From the NCBI GenBank assembly GCA_024349245.1, contig JALDNG010000087.1:1297001-1361000 (forward strand): 64,000 nt of DNA, in the 5' to 3' direction. A model generated the notes under the pieces. It was not told the DNA's origin. It searched no databases and saw only the letters and a list, made by a program, of their open reading frames with translations. A program made the translations under genes and the position numbers. This DNA comes from Neodontobutis hainanensis (lineage: Eukaryota; Chordata; Actinopteri; Gobiiformes; Odontobutidae). Positions 35,370-44,372 of the stretch are shown piece after piece (the stretch's first letter is position 1; every line of letters begins with the position of its first letter).

Positions 35370-37720
35370 ATGAAGAGGATGTGGGATGAACGGTTACTTC
35401 GAAACCCACAATCCAGGCTTACATTGAAACAACTAGTAGTTCAGTGTTCCAACATCCACAAGCGGCAACTGTTATCACAACTTGAGATTGACGAGATACA
35501 ACACAAATGCTATGGCAAGGGGAAGCCAGGACGAGAGGTCAGAGGGGAGCCAACGGGGGCTCCTCAACCAGAGATTGGGTACGAAGCCCCAACAAGTGCA
35601 ATAACGCTGAACGAGACAGCGACTGACCTCAAAACCAAGATCATGGCGAGAATGAATGTAAGGCAACCCCGACGCCAATTACAACGGCTAAGTGAAGTAC
35701 TAAATGCAGCTGATGAAGATGTGAATGCAGCATTAAGTGCGGTCCCTACCACAACCATCACTGAAACCAATGAGCTGCTTTACACCTCAGCAGCAGTGAT
35801 CCTCGAGATGCTTGGCTATAAGTGCAACCATGGGAACCATGAGAAACAATACCCAATATGAAAATTTAGCATTTAGCTGAAGGCTAAAATCAAGAAGGCG
35901 CAGTAAGAAGTGAGCCAACTGACAGAAACCAAGAAAGGTGCAATGAGAAAACAAGTACCCAATAGGTACAACCAGATGCCAATACCTGAAGCACTTGAAA
36001 CTGCCAAACAAAGGCTCCAAGCCTTGGCCAGCCGCCTAAAGAGGTACACAAGAGAGAATGAAGCCAGAAGAATAAACCGGCTGTTCACAACTCAACCTGC
36101 AAAAGTGTACGCTCAGTGGCAGGGTAATAACAGCAGAGCAGACCCACCAAGGCTGGAAACTGAACAATACTGGAAAAGTATATGGGAGAGGGAGGCATCA
36201 CACAACAGTGATGCACAGTGGCTGGTGGCTCTGAGAGAGGACCACAGCAACCTCCCTGAACAGAATCCAGTTACCATCACAGCGGCAGACATTCAGGAAT
36301 GAGTCTCAGCTATGAAAAACTGGACAGCACCGGGCTGTGACAGGATCCACACCTACTGTTCACTGCACTCCATGAGCGCCTTGCAGCACAAATGAACCAG
36401 CTGCTAAGGAATGGGACACACCCTGAATGGCTTACCGAAGGGTGTACAATCCTGATCCTGAAGGATTCCACAAAGGGTACAGTCCCATCCAACTATCGGC
36501 CAATAACCTGTATCTCCACAACATGGAAGCTCATGTCAGGCATCATCGCGGCTAAGATAAGTAGGCACTCAATACATGAGCAAAGCACAGAAGGGCATCG
36601 GCAAAGAAACCAGAGGAGCCAAACAAACTCCTGGTTGACAGAGAAGTGTAGTCAAATGGTGACAAACCAGAAGGAACAATAGCAGTCATTGAGGATGGTT
36701 ACAAGTACCTTGGAATACCACAGGCAAATGGCAACCTTGAAGAGGTAACAAGGAAAACAGCAACTGCCAAATACCTCCAACGAGTAACGCAAGTCCTAAG
36801 AAGTCAGCTCGATGGTAAGAACAAGGCACGGACAATAAACAGCTATGCCCTGCCAGTGATCAGATACCCTGCGGGAATAATAAAGTGGCCAAAGGAAGAG
36901 ATACAGACCACAGACGTTAAGACACGAAAGCTCCTCACCATGCATGGAGGGTTACATCCCAAATCCAGCACCCTGAGACTGTACCGCAAGGAAGGCGGCC
37001 ATGGACTGGTGAGTGTGAGAGCCACTATCCAGGATGAAACATCCAAGATCCACAAGTACATCAAAGATAAGGCCCCAACAGATGACGTGCTCAGTTAAAG
37101 TCTAACTGAGCATAACTGACGTGGCTGACATCAAGAAATCCTACAAATGGCCCAGATCTACCACACCAGCCAAGACCCAAGGTTGTGCAAACAGGCCCCT
37201 GAGACAATCCAACACTTAACTGCAGGGTGTAAGATGCTGGCAGGGAAAGCATACATCGAACGCCATAACCAAGTGGCTGGCATAGTGTACAAGAACATTT
37301 ACACGGAGTAGGGACTTGAAAACCCCGAGGTCAAAGTGGGAAACACCTCCAAAGTTGGTAGAGAATGACCGAGCCAAGATCCTGTGGGCGAATCAACCAG
37401 ACATCGTGGTGGTGGACAAACAGCAGAGGAAAGCCGTTGTGGTTGATGTGGCAATACCAAGTGATTGCAACATCAGGAAAAAGGAACATGAGAAACTAGA
37501 GAAATACCAGGGGGTCAGAGAAGAGCTGGAAAAGGCTTGGAAGGTGAAGGCGACAGTGGTGCCCGTGGTCATCGGAGCACTCGGGGCAGTGACCCCCAAA
37601 CTGGAAGAGTGTCTACAGCAGATCCCTGGAAGAACACCAGACATCTCGGTCCAGAAAAGTGCAGTACTAGGAACAGCAAAGATACTGCGCAGAACCCTCA
37701 AGCTCCCAGGCCTCTGGTAG
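35370..37720 (+). pseudogene. R4/Rex6/R2-like LINE relic with restriction-enzyme-like endonuclease
   Basis: Five plus-strand segments in shifting frames (35370-35861, 35910-36302, 36392-36682, 36856-37098, 37316-37720) together follow the order of a single-ORF non-LTR retrotransposon protein. Segment 2 ends in a region rich in ALASRLKRYTRENEARRINR and VYAQWQGNN. Segment 3 has SNYRPITCISTTWKL, the reverse-transcriptase fingers. Segment 4 corresponds to the thumb (INSYALPVIRYPAG, TRKLLTMHGG). Segment 5 has ANQPDIVVVDKQQRKAVVVDVAIP, the PD-D/E-x-K-type endonuclease core typical of RLE LINEs, and ends in a PGLW C-terminus. The palm with its catalytic Asp pair is deleted near 36640, and the Cys-His motif before the endonuclease has lost residues (37180-37270). 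The copy is therefore dead. R2 versus R4/Rex6 assignment is uncertain. Confidence 0.8.
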
Positions 37721-37853
37721 AGAACCCAAGCTTGAAGGGTGCAACCACCCGCAGAGGGTGAAGGATTATATATACATACTGTATATAGCAATCAAATTTT
37801 TAATTAAATTTTTCATGAATTAAAAAAATTATGTCTCATGTCACAAAGAGCGT

Positions 37854-37887
37854 GATTAGATTAGATTAGATTAGATTAGATTAGATT
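37854..37887. repeat. (GATTA)n tail
   Basis: Nearly seven units of GATTA mark the 3' end (minus strand) of the CR1/L2/Rex1-type LINE that follows. Non-LTR elements of this group often end in short tandem units. Confidence 0.85.
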
Positions 37888-38513
37888 CAACTTTATTGTC
37901 ATTACACATGTACAAGTACAATGCAACGAAATACAGTTTAAGTCTAACCAGAAGTGCAATAGCGGCAAGTGCAAGATATCCAGTATTGCTTAAATAAATA
38001 AGTTAGTATGGAAAGTAATTTGCAGATGGATATGTACATGCTATACAATAATATACAGATGGCTATAAACAGAAATGATAAAATAGGTATATACACTGAT
38101 AGACATGGTTAGCTATAAACAGAAGTCAGAAATAAATTATATTCTAATTATATATAATTTCTTAAGTATATATGTACTATGAACATAAAATACAATGGCA
38201 ATTACTATAAACAGAATTGAATGGATGTATATATACAATGATAGGTAAGACTATAGTGAGCAGTAGTGTAATAGTTATAGAGCAAATAATTAGGAACAGA
38301 AGCTGTCTGAATAAAGGTAGTGCAGTGGAAGTTATTGCAAATTTATCTAAAGTGCAGTAGTGCATGTGTGAACAGTAGGTTATGTAAATGAACAGTTAGC
38401 AGTGCAAATAGTTAATAATACTTAATAGGAAACATAATGCTATGCATAGACAGTCCAGTGGTGCAAAAGACTCCGAGAAGGGTTGTTTACAGTGAGGGGG
38501 GGGGGCAGAGGGA

Positions 38514-39370
38514 TCAGCGGGATGCAGAGTTCAATAAACAGATAGCTCTGGGAAAAAAACTGTTCTTCAGTCTGCTGGTCCTGGTCTTGAAGCACCTGAA
38601 ACACCTGCCGGAGGGCAAGAGAGAGAACAGTCTATGGGCGGGATGAGAGGAGTCCTTATGGATGCTGCGAGCTCGACGCAGACAGCGTTTCCTCTGGACG
38701 TGCTCTGTGGCTGGAAGTGAAGTCCCTGTGATGCGTTGGGTGGTTTTCACCAGCCGCTGCATTGCCATGCACTCTGCACCAGAGCAGCTCCCAAACCAGA
38801 CTGTTACACAGTTGGTCAGGATGCTTTCTATTGCAAGCGATAAAAGTCGGCCAATTCTTCTTTAGGGTCTCAAGAAGAAGAGTCGCTGGTGAGCCTTCTT
38901 GACCAGGCTGGAGGTGTTGGTAGTCCAGGACAGGTCCTCAGAGATGTGGGTCCCCAGGAACTTGTAACTGGGACACCCTCGACAGCTGTTCCATTGATGT
39001 GGATGGTGTCGCGTGTGCGAAGTCCACAATGAGCTCCTTTGTCTTGGAGGTGTTAAGGAGCAGGTTATTGTCATTGCAAAATGTGGCCAGATGCTGGACC
39101 TCCTCCCTGTAGGCAGTCTCATCGTTGTTGTTGTTGTTGATGAGACCAATCACCGTAGTGTCATCCGCAAACTTGATGATGGCGTTAGATCCATTCACAG
39201 GCCTGCAGTCGGAGGTGAAAAGGGAGTACAGGCAGGAGCTCAGTACACAGCCCTGTGGTACACCAGTGTTGAGTGTGGTGGTGCTGGAGCAGATGGAGCT
39301 GGATTGGACCTGCCATGATCCAGTTGCAGAGGGAGGAGTTAATGCCCAGGTCTTCAAGTTTGGCTATTAG
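38514..39370 (-). pseudogene. LINE reverse transcriptase, C-terminal half
   Basis: Reading on the minus strand, 39357-38938 contains GVPQGCVLSS (RT motif B-type), IIKFADDTTVIGLI (the F-ADD catalytic box), and SKTKELIVDF. After a frameshift, 38768-38514 contains RSIHKDSSHPAHRLFSLLPSG and ends with RLKNSFFPRAICLLNS. The catalytic Asp pair is intact, but frameshifts near 38940 and 38860 break the protein, and the N-terminal part is interrupted by the Gypsy element. Group: Jockey superfamily (CR1/L2/Rex1) by resemblance. Open frames on the plus strand here are antisense shadows. Confidence 0.85.
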
Positions 39371-39466
39371 CTTGTGTGACCAGTGGCCGGTATATACGGC
39401 CACCGTAGTATCAGCTCGCGCATGCGCTTTTGCACACTTCCGCCTTTATCATTAGCCTTGCCGGCA

Positions 39467-39473
39467 TATATAA
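39467..39473 (+). promoter_or_regulatory. LTR TATA box
   Basis: TATATAA lies 92 bases into the LTR, preceded by CGCATGCGC (an NRF1-type palindromic site at about 39419-39426). The same box occurs in the 3' LTR at 43498-43504. Likely drives transcription starting near 39490-39500. Confidence 0.65.
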
Positions 39474-39522
39474 GCAGTACAGATAGGGTACAGTTAGGTT
39501 GTGGTGCCGTAAATCCTGGTAG

Positions 39523-39598
39523 GTGAGCGTTTTCTTTTTATTTAATCGTATAACTGGTTGTTTTTGCTACCCTGCGTGTTGTCTGTTTTCTTTTACAG
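39523..39598 (+). other. Possible 76-bp intron in the LTR leader
   Basis: A good donor (GGTAG/GTGAGC) is followed by T-rich sequence and an acceptor (TTTTCTTTTACAG/ACAC). Both LTRs keep it. Immediately after the acceptor an ATG opens a 21-codon reading frame that ends in TAG at 39669. Splicing is inferred from motif quality only. Confidence 0.4.
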
Positions 39599-40247
39599 AC
39601 ACATGAAAGTTATGCTGCAAGAGGTGTCATACAACGAATGGGCCAGGGACATCGTAGTCACCATCTAGTTGCGGGTTTTAGACTCTAGTACTACTGTTGC
39701 TTTGTTTGGGCTTTATGTTTTGTGTGAATCTTACCTTTATTCGTTTTGTATTAAGTATTTGTCTTTTGTCATTTATCCTGGTTTAGTTAATTTGTATTTT
39801 TTTTGTAATGTCTCTTTACGTAGTCTCTGCCCCTTTTCTTGGTGTGGACTAGCGCCTATTTTAACATTGTATTTTTGTTTTTTTCTAGGGTTTCGGCCAA
39901 GGGTGGTTGCCCGTAGAGGTGGAGGGTGGTGTTAGAACGCCTCACTTCAGTCTCCTCACCCCCCGTGCGTTATGGTATTTTTGCACGCCCTTCACTTATT
40001 GCATGTTTGAGTTTTCTTGTATATTATTTTGTGTGTGTGTGTGTGTGCTTAGCACGAGGCGTAGTGAGTGCCTGTCACTACCCACCGTTACCTCGCCCGG
40101 CGCACCTGTGGCCGACTCTACTTCTTTTTGTTTTGTATTTTAATTGTTGCAGTTAATGTGGGAAGTTTTTAATACATAGACAGGGGCAGGGGCACCTAGG
40201 ATCATTTCTGCTAGTAATGGTGTTTTATTTAAATTTTATTTCGTTGT

Positions 40248-40253
40248 AATAAA
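40248..40253 (+). terminator. LTR polyadenylation signal
   Basis: AATAAA, 94 bases before the end of the 5' LTR. The equivalent is present in the 3' LTR at 44279-44284. It would define the R/U5 border. Confidence 0.7.
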
Positions 40254-40344
40254 GTGTAGTGAAAAAGTGTTAAGCTGACTCTGCCTCCTTTGACCACCAC
40301 TTGCAGTCCGTGAAAGGTATTTTTTCTTTTAATCGGTTACAATC

Positions 40345-40362
40345 TGGCGTAGTTGACAGGAT
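40345..40362 (+). promoter_or_regulatory. Primer-binding site for tRNA-Ser
   Basis: TGGCGTAGTTGACAGGAT begins three bases after the 5' LTR. It is complementary to the 3' end of vertebrate tRNA-Ser (which ends in CGACTACG plus CCA) with two mismatches in 18. tRNA-Ser as primer is inferred from this match. Confidence 0.7.
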
Positions 40363-40547
40363 CCGCAGTGGTGGTCATCCTGAGGTTTGAGTTTAGTTTC
40401 ATTTTAGCTTGTTTTTTTTGTTGTAGGCCCAAACAAAGCAGCAGTGGGCCGTTTGTGGAATGTAAATTTTTATTTTTATTTATTTATTTATTTTTTGTTT
40501 GCCACCTGCTCTACTTTTGCTGAGCCTGCCTCTACTGAATCCCAGCC

Positions 40548-41591
40548 ATGGCAAGTGAATTACAAGAACTTAGAGATTTAGTTCAACAACTCCGCGCTCA
40601 AAATGAGCAATTGCAGGAAGGGGTTGTGGCCACCCCAAATCTTACAAATGTTGGTGCTACCAGCTCAAGGACTTTCGATACTAATGACCCTGTGCCTGTT
40701 GAACGTTTGTTATATATCCCCAGGGAGAGGAAGTGTCCTTCATTCAGGGGAACGGCGGGGATTCCAGTGGAGGACTGGGTGGAAGAGATGAAGGTTACTT
40801 TGAGAACCAGACGATTACAATCCATTGATCAAGCGTATTTTATATATGACCATCTGGAGGGTGAGGCTAAAGATGAAATAAGGTACAGAATGAGGGCAGA
40901 AAGGGAGGACCCACAGAAAATTGTTGATGTCCTCCAAGACATGTATGGGTGTAGGAGGTCATATGTCTCATTGCAGCCAGCTTTTTTCTCTAGGCGACAG
41001 CAGGAGGGTGAGTCGCTACAAGAATTTTCACATGCGTTGTATTGTTTGATGGATAGGGTTGAACGTAGTGCTCCAGAGAGAATGCTTGATGCCCCCACCC
41101 TCCTAAGGGATCAATTCATTGAACATCTGTTAGATACTAACCTTCGCAGAGAACTTAAGAGGCTAGTGAGGCAGAGCCCGGCATATACATTAATTAATGT
41201 AAGAGCTGAGGCCATGCGGTGGGAGCAAGAAGGTAGATTGGAAGAGCCACGGTGCAGAAGCTATTCTGTCCCGTCATTCAGTTCTCTGCACCATTCTAAC
41301 CAGGCACCCAGCACCCATGCTAGCTCAGAATTTAAAGAGCTGCGTCAAATGCTAGTTAAACAGCAAGAGCAACTTGCTCAGCTGACTCGGGGCCTTTTAG
41401 CAATACAAACTACTACACAATCTTCTGCTAAGCCTGTGCGGCAAAATACCGTCATTTGCCGCCGTTGTCAAAAACCAGGCCATTTTGCTAGAGACTGTGA
41501 AAATGAGCGTGTGCCTTTTCAGTCAAGAGCCCCACAGGTGGCAGCCGTGGCATCAGCGCAGGAGACGGGAAACTCTTTGCCCCTGATGTGA
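40548..41591 (+). CDS. Gypsy gag polyprotein (347 aa)
   Basis: Intact frame starting at a strong initiation context (GCCATGG). Residues 1-27 form a heptad-like coiled coil (LQELRDLVQQLRAQNEQLQE). Residues roughly 65-230 form the capsid-type retrotransposon gag domain (segments VEDWVEEMKVTL, FIYDHLEGEAKDEI, SLQEFSHALYCLMDRV, LRDQFIEHLLDTNLRREL). A CCHC zinc knuckle C-x2-C-x4-H-x4-C sits at residues 304-317 (CRRCQKPGHFARDC). The capsid resembles the Gypsy-derived host gag genes of the PNMA/ZCCHC group. Gag would assemble particles and bind the RNA genome. The stop is TGA at 41589-41591, and pol continues in the -1 frame through an overlap opening at 41507. No disabling mutation is visible. Confidence 0.93.
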   Translation: MASELQELRDLVQQLRAQNEQLQEGVVATPNLTNVGATSSRTFDTNDPVPVERLLYIPRERKCPSFRGTAGIPVEDWVEEMKVTLRTRRLQSIDQAYFIYDHLEGEAKDEIRYRMRAEREDPQKIVDVLQDMYGCRRSYVSLQPAFFSRRQQEGESLQEFSHALYCLMDRVERSAPERMLDAPTLLRDQFIEHLLDTNLRRELKRLVRQSPAYTLINVRAEAMRWEQEGRLEEPRCRSYSVPSFSSLHHSNQAPSTHASSEFKELRQMLVKQQEQLAQLTRGLLAIQTTTQSSAKPVRQNTVICRRCQKPGHFARDCENERVPFQSRAPQVAAVASAQETGNSLPLM

Positions 41592-41625
41592 GGAGCCAAA
41601 CATCAGATGGGGGGCTTTTTGGCTC
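41567..41625 (+). promoter_or_regulatory. -1 ribosomal frameshift signal, gag to pol
   Basis: The heptamer GGGAAAC (41567-41573) is phased G GGA AAC in the gag frame, fitting the X XXY YYZ rule, and is a slippery site known in retroviruses. After a 9-base spacer a perfect 7-bp stem follows: CTGATGT (41583-41589) with ACATCAG (41600-41606). Its loop contains GAGCC (41593-41597), which can pair with GGCTC (41621-41625) or GGCT (41613-41616) to make an H-type pseudoknot. A -1 shift leads straight into the open pol frame. All parts are read directly from the sequence; function is inferred. Confidence 0.8.
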
Positions 41626-43402
41626 ACAGACACAGGCGCATGTCCCACCCCAAGCAGTTCACAACCTCATCGCACCGTGCCCTAAGGTAACGGTCAAGCT
41701 TGGTGATGTCACTGCAGACCTTTTACTTGATACGGATTCTATGGTGACTACTGTGTTTGAAAGTTTTTTTTATCAAAATTTCCAATGTGTTCCTAGGCCC
41801 TGTAATTGGCTTGAGCTTACTGCGGCTAATGGGTTTTATATACCTTATCTTGGTTATGTTGAACTAGACGTAATGTTGTTTGGGTTGGTGGTACCACAGC
41901 GAGGAGTTCTGGTGGTTAAAGAGTCCCCAAGGCAGCAGTGCCCGTCAGAAATTAAAGGAGTGTTGGGTATGAATGTGATTAGAGAGTGTTATCATCAGTT
42001 GTTCAGTCAACATGGTACTGACCTCTTTAATCTTCCTGAGGTACGTCAGGCCCCTCAGGTGTGGCAGCAGGCTTTACAGTACTGTCAACAATGTGAGTCC
42101 CGAGCCCCGCCACCAGAAAGAGGAATTGCCCGTGTTAGAGGTAGGCGCCCGACTATTATCCCAAGTGGTTCTGTTAAATGGGTAGCTGCCACATGCTCCT
42201 CTCACTTAAGTCAGTCCACAGGTGCAGCATTGCTTGAACCCTTGGATGATGGCCAAGCCCTCCCAGAAGGCCTCCTGACCTCCCCAGCTATGGTCACCGT
42301 GCATCAAGGTACAGCCTATGTCCCAGTGGTGAATGTGGGTGCCACTAATGTGGCATTGCATCCTAGGCAGCCAATTGGCATTTTGAGTTGGGCCCAAGTC
42401 GTTAGTCTACCAGATGGCGTATCTTTTATGGCTCCACAAGTGAATAGTAGGGTAGCTACTGTTACTTCTCAGGTGGCTACAGTTAGCCCTGTTAGGGAGC
42501 AGATTGATTCATTTGATCTGTCTGCACTGTCAGAGTCTGATCAGCAGAAGGCTAGGTCCCTCTTAGTACAGCATGAAGGCGTGTTTGCACAATCCGATTT
42601 AGATTTAGGGTGTACTAACCTTATAACACATGACATTCCACTGGTGGACAACATCCCCATCAGGCAGCGTTACAGGCGCATTCCACCTTCTGACTACGAT
42701 GAGGTTAGGGCCCACATTCGCAAACTGCTGGACAGCCAAGTTATACGGGAAAGTTGTAGCCCTTATGCCTCTCCCATTGTCTTGGTTAGGAAGAAAGATG
42801 GTGGCCTGCGCCTGTGTGTCGACTATAGGCTTTTGAATGGTAAAACCAGGAAAGATGCGTTCCCCTTACCCCGGATTGAGGAGTCTTTGGATGCATTATC
42901 TGGGGCTCAGTGGTTCTCTACAATTGACTTGGCGAGTGGCTACCACCAGGTGGCTGTCACAGAACAGGACAAAATGAAAACTGCTTTTTCTACCCCCTTC
43001 GGACTCTTTGAATTCCATCGCATGCCTTTTGGTCTTTGTAATGCTCCCAGCACATTTCAGAGGCTAATGGAGCGCATGTTTGGGGACCAAAACTGTCACT
43101 CTTTACTGCTGTGTTTGGATGATGTGATTGTGTTTTCTGCCACGGTAGAGGAGCATTTGAGTAGATTGGACCTTGTCCTTACCCAATTCAGCATGGAGTC
43201 TCTAAAAATCAAGCTGGAGATGTGCCATTTTTTCCAACGGCAGGTGGACTATTTGGGCCATGTGGTGTCTGCAGCAGGAGTCACCACTGATCCAAAGAAG
43301 ATTGCTGCTGTAGCTGAGTGGGGCAGACCAGGTACGGTGACTGAGTTGATTCCTGGGCTTGGTTTTGAATTGTCGGGACGTCAATTTAAGAACCCCGGGT
43401 GA
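41588..43402 (+). CDS. Gypsy pol, truncated (protease and reverse transcriptase)
   Basis: The frame is open from 41507 and has no good ATG near its start, so it is most likely made as a gag-pol fusion by -1 frameshifting; numbering here starts at 41588. The aspartic protease region is at residues about 35-130. Its active-site box reads LLDTDS (D48), with Asp where the family has the conserved Gly. The reverse transcriptase occupies about 370-590: LVRKKDGGLRLCVDYRLLN (from about 399), motif A STIDLASGYHQ with Asp447, MPFGLCNAPSTFQRLM, and the catalytic box CLDD (509-512) in place of the usual Y-x-DD. RNase H and integrase are missing. The frame ends in unrelated sequence soon after VTEL, marking a deletion fused to the 3' end region. 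The element cannot integrate without help in trans. Confidence 0.9.
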   Translation: MRSQTSDGGLFGSQTQAHVPPQAVHNLIAPCPKVTVKLGDVTADLLLDTDSMVTTVFESFFYQNFQCVPRPCNWLELTAANGFYIPYLGYVELDVMLFGLVVPQRGVLVVKESPRQQCPSEIKGVLGMNVIRECYHQLFSQHGTDLFNLPEVRQAPQVWQQALQYCQQCESRAPPPERGIARVRGRRPTIIPSGSVKWVAATCSSHLSQSTGAALLEPLDDGQALPEGLLTSPAMVTVHQGTAYVPVVNVGATNVALHPRQPIGILSWAQVVSLPDGVSFMAPQVNSRVATVTSQVATVSPVREQIDSFDLSALSESDQQKARSLLVQHEGVFAQSDLDLGCTNLITHDIPLVDNIPIRQRYRRIPPSDYDEVRAHIRKLLDSQVIRESCSPYASPIVLVRKKDGGLRLCVDYRLLNGKTRKDAFPLPRIEESLDALSGAQWFSTIDLASGYHQVAVTEQDKMKTAFSTPFGLFEFHRMPFGLCNAPSTFQRLMERMFGDQNCHSLLLCLDDVIVFSATVEEHLSRLDLVLTQFSMESLKIKLEMCHFFQRQVDYLGHVVSAAGVTTDPKKIAAVAEWGRPGTVTELIPGLGFELSGRQFKNPG

Positions 43403-43405
43403 AAA

Positions 43406-44372
43406 TGTGACCAGTGGCCGGTATATACGGCCACCGTAGTATCAGCTCGCGCATGCGCTTTTGCACACTTCCGCCTTTATCATTAGCCTTGCCGGCATAT
43501 ATAAGCAGTACAGATAGGGTGCCGGTTAGGTTGTGGTGCCGTAAATCCTGGTAGGTGAGCGTTTTCTTTTTATTTAATCGTATAACTGGTTGTTTTTGCT
43601 ACCCTGCGTGTTGTCTGTTTTCTTTTACAGACACATGAAAGTTTTGCTGCAAGAGGTGTCATACAACGAATGGGCCAGGGACATCGTAGTCACCATCTAG
43701 TTGCGGGTTTTAGACTCTAGTACTACTGTTGCTTTGTTTGGGCTTTATGTTTTGTGTGAATCTTACCTTTATTCGTTTTGTATTAAGTATTTGTCTTTTG
43801 TCATTTATCCTGGTTTAGTTAATTTGTATTTTTTTTGTAATGTCTCTTTACGTAGTCTCTGCCCCTTTTCTTGGTGTGGACTAGCGCCTATTTTAACATT
43901 GTATTTTTGTTTTTTTCTAGGGTTTCGCCAAGGGTGGTTGCCCGTAGAGGTGGAGGGTGGTGTTAGAACGCCTCACTTCAGTCTCCTCACCCCCCGTGCG
44001 TTATGGTATTTTTGCACGCCCTTCACTTATTGCATGTTTGAGTTTTCTTGTATATTATTTTGTGTGTGTGTGTGTGTGCTTAGCACGAGGCGTAGTGAGT
44101 GCCTGTCACTACCCACCGTTACCTCGCCCGGCGCACCTGTGGCCGACTCTACTTCTTTTTGTTTTGTATTTTAATTGTTGCAGTTAATGTGGGAAGTTTT
44201 TAATACATAGACAGGGGCAGGGGCACCTAGGATCATTTCTGCTAGTAATGGTGTTTTATTTTAATTTTATTTCATTGTAATAAAGTGTAGTTAAAAAGTG
44301 TTAAGCTGACTCTGCCTCCTTTGACCACCACTTGCAGTCCGTGAAAGGTATTTTTTCTTTTAATCGGTTACA
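43406..44372 (+). repeat. Gypsy 3' LTR (967 bp)
   Basis: Same boundaries and signals as the 5' LTR. Differences include GTGCCGG for GTACAG near 43520, one base less at TTTCGCC (43922), and single substitutions in the leader ATG frame and near 44260-44295. The base just 5' is the end of a short GGGTGAAAA purine stretch, the only candidate polypurine tract. Confidence 0.97.

Larger units (their letters stand above)
37854..39374 (-). mobile_element. CR1/L2/Rex1-type LINE, 3' part
   Basis: Minus-strand element running from its (TAATC)n tail at 37854-37887 through a 3' UTR (37888-38510) to a reverse-transcriptase C-terminal region (38514-39370). The 5' continuation is displaced to 44373-44530 by the Gypsy insertion: the coding text breaks at GCTTG (39374) and resumes at CTTGGATGGG (44373) with a 4-bp duplication. 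Copies of this LINE are usually 5'-truncated, as here. Confidence 0.85.
39375..40341 (+). repeat. Gypsy 5' LTR (967 bp)
   Basis: Begins TGTGACCAG, ends ATCGGTTACA (near-inverted TGTRACC/GGTTACA). It contains a TATA box (39467-39473), a possible internal intron (39523-39598), a (GT)n run at 40031-40047 and an AATAAA signal (40248-40253). The open frame at 39669-39935 inside it differs in length from the 3' LTR version because of a 1-base indel and has no domain, so it is not called as a gene. Confidence 0.97.
39375..44372 (+). mobile_element. Ty3/Gypsy LTR retrotransposon, young but pol-deleted
   Basis: Complete boundaries: 5' LTR 39375-40341, 3' LTR 43406-44372, both TG...CA, with CTTG target duplications at 39371-39374 and 44373-44376. 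The interior has a tRNA-Ser primer site, an intact gag (40548-41591) and a pol that stops after the reverse transcriptase (to 43402). RNase H, integrase and any chromodomain are gone. After the RT the sequence goes in about 70 bases to the 3' LTR, with no long polypurine tract. The LTRs differ at about six bases and two 1-base indels over 967 bp (roughly 0.6 percent), so the insertion is recent. It lies inside an older minus-strand LINE. Confidence 0.95.

Noticed and set aside
39013..39318. Plus-strand open frames over the LINE
   Set aside because: Antisense shadows of the minus-strand reverse transcriptase, which carries the F-ADD box.
39669..39935. Open frames inside the Gypsy LTRs (88 codons in the 5' LTR, 157 in the 3' LTR)
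   Set aside because: Hydrophobic reading of T-rich LTR DNA with no domain. The two copies differ in length through a 1-base indel and begin at a non-ATG codon.
39375..44372. Endogenous retrovirus with env
   Set aside because: No env-like frame is present. The RT and gag types, the single CCHC knuckle and the short pol point to a Ty3/Gypsy retrotransposon.
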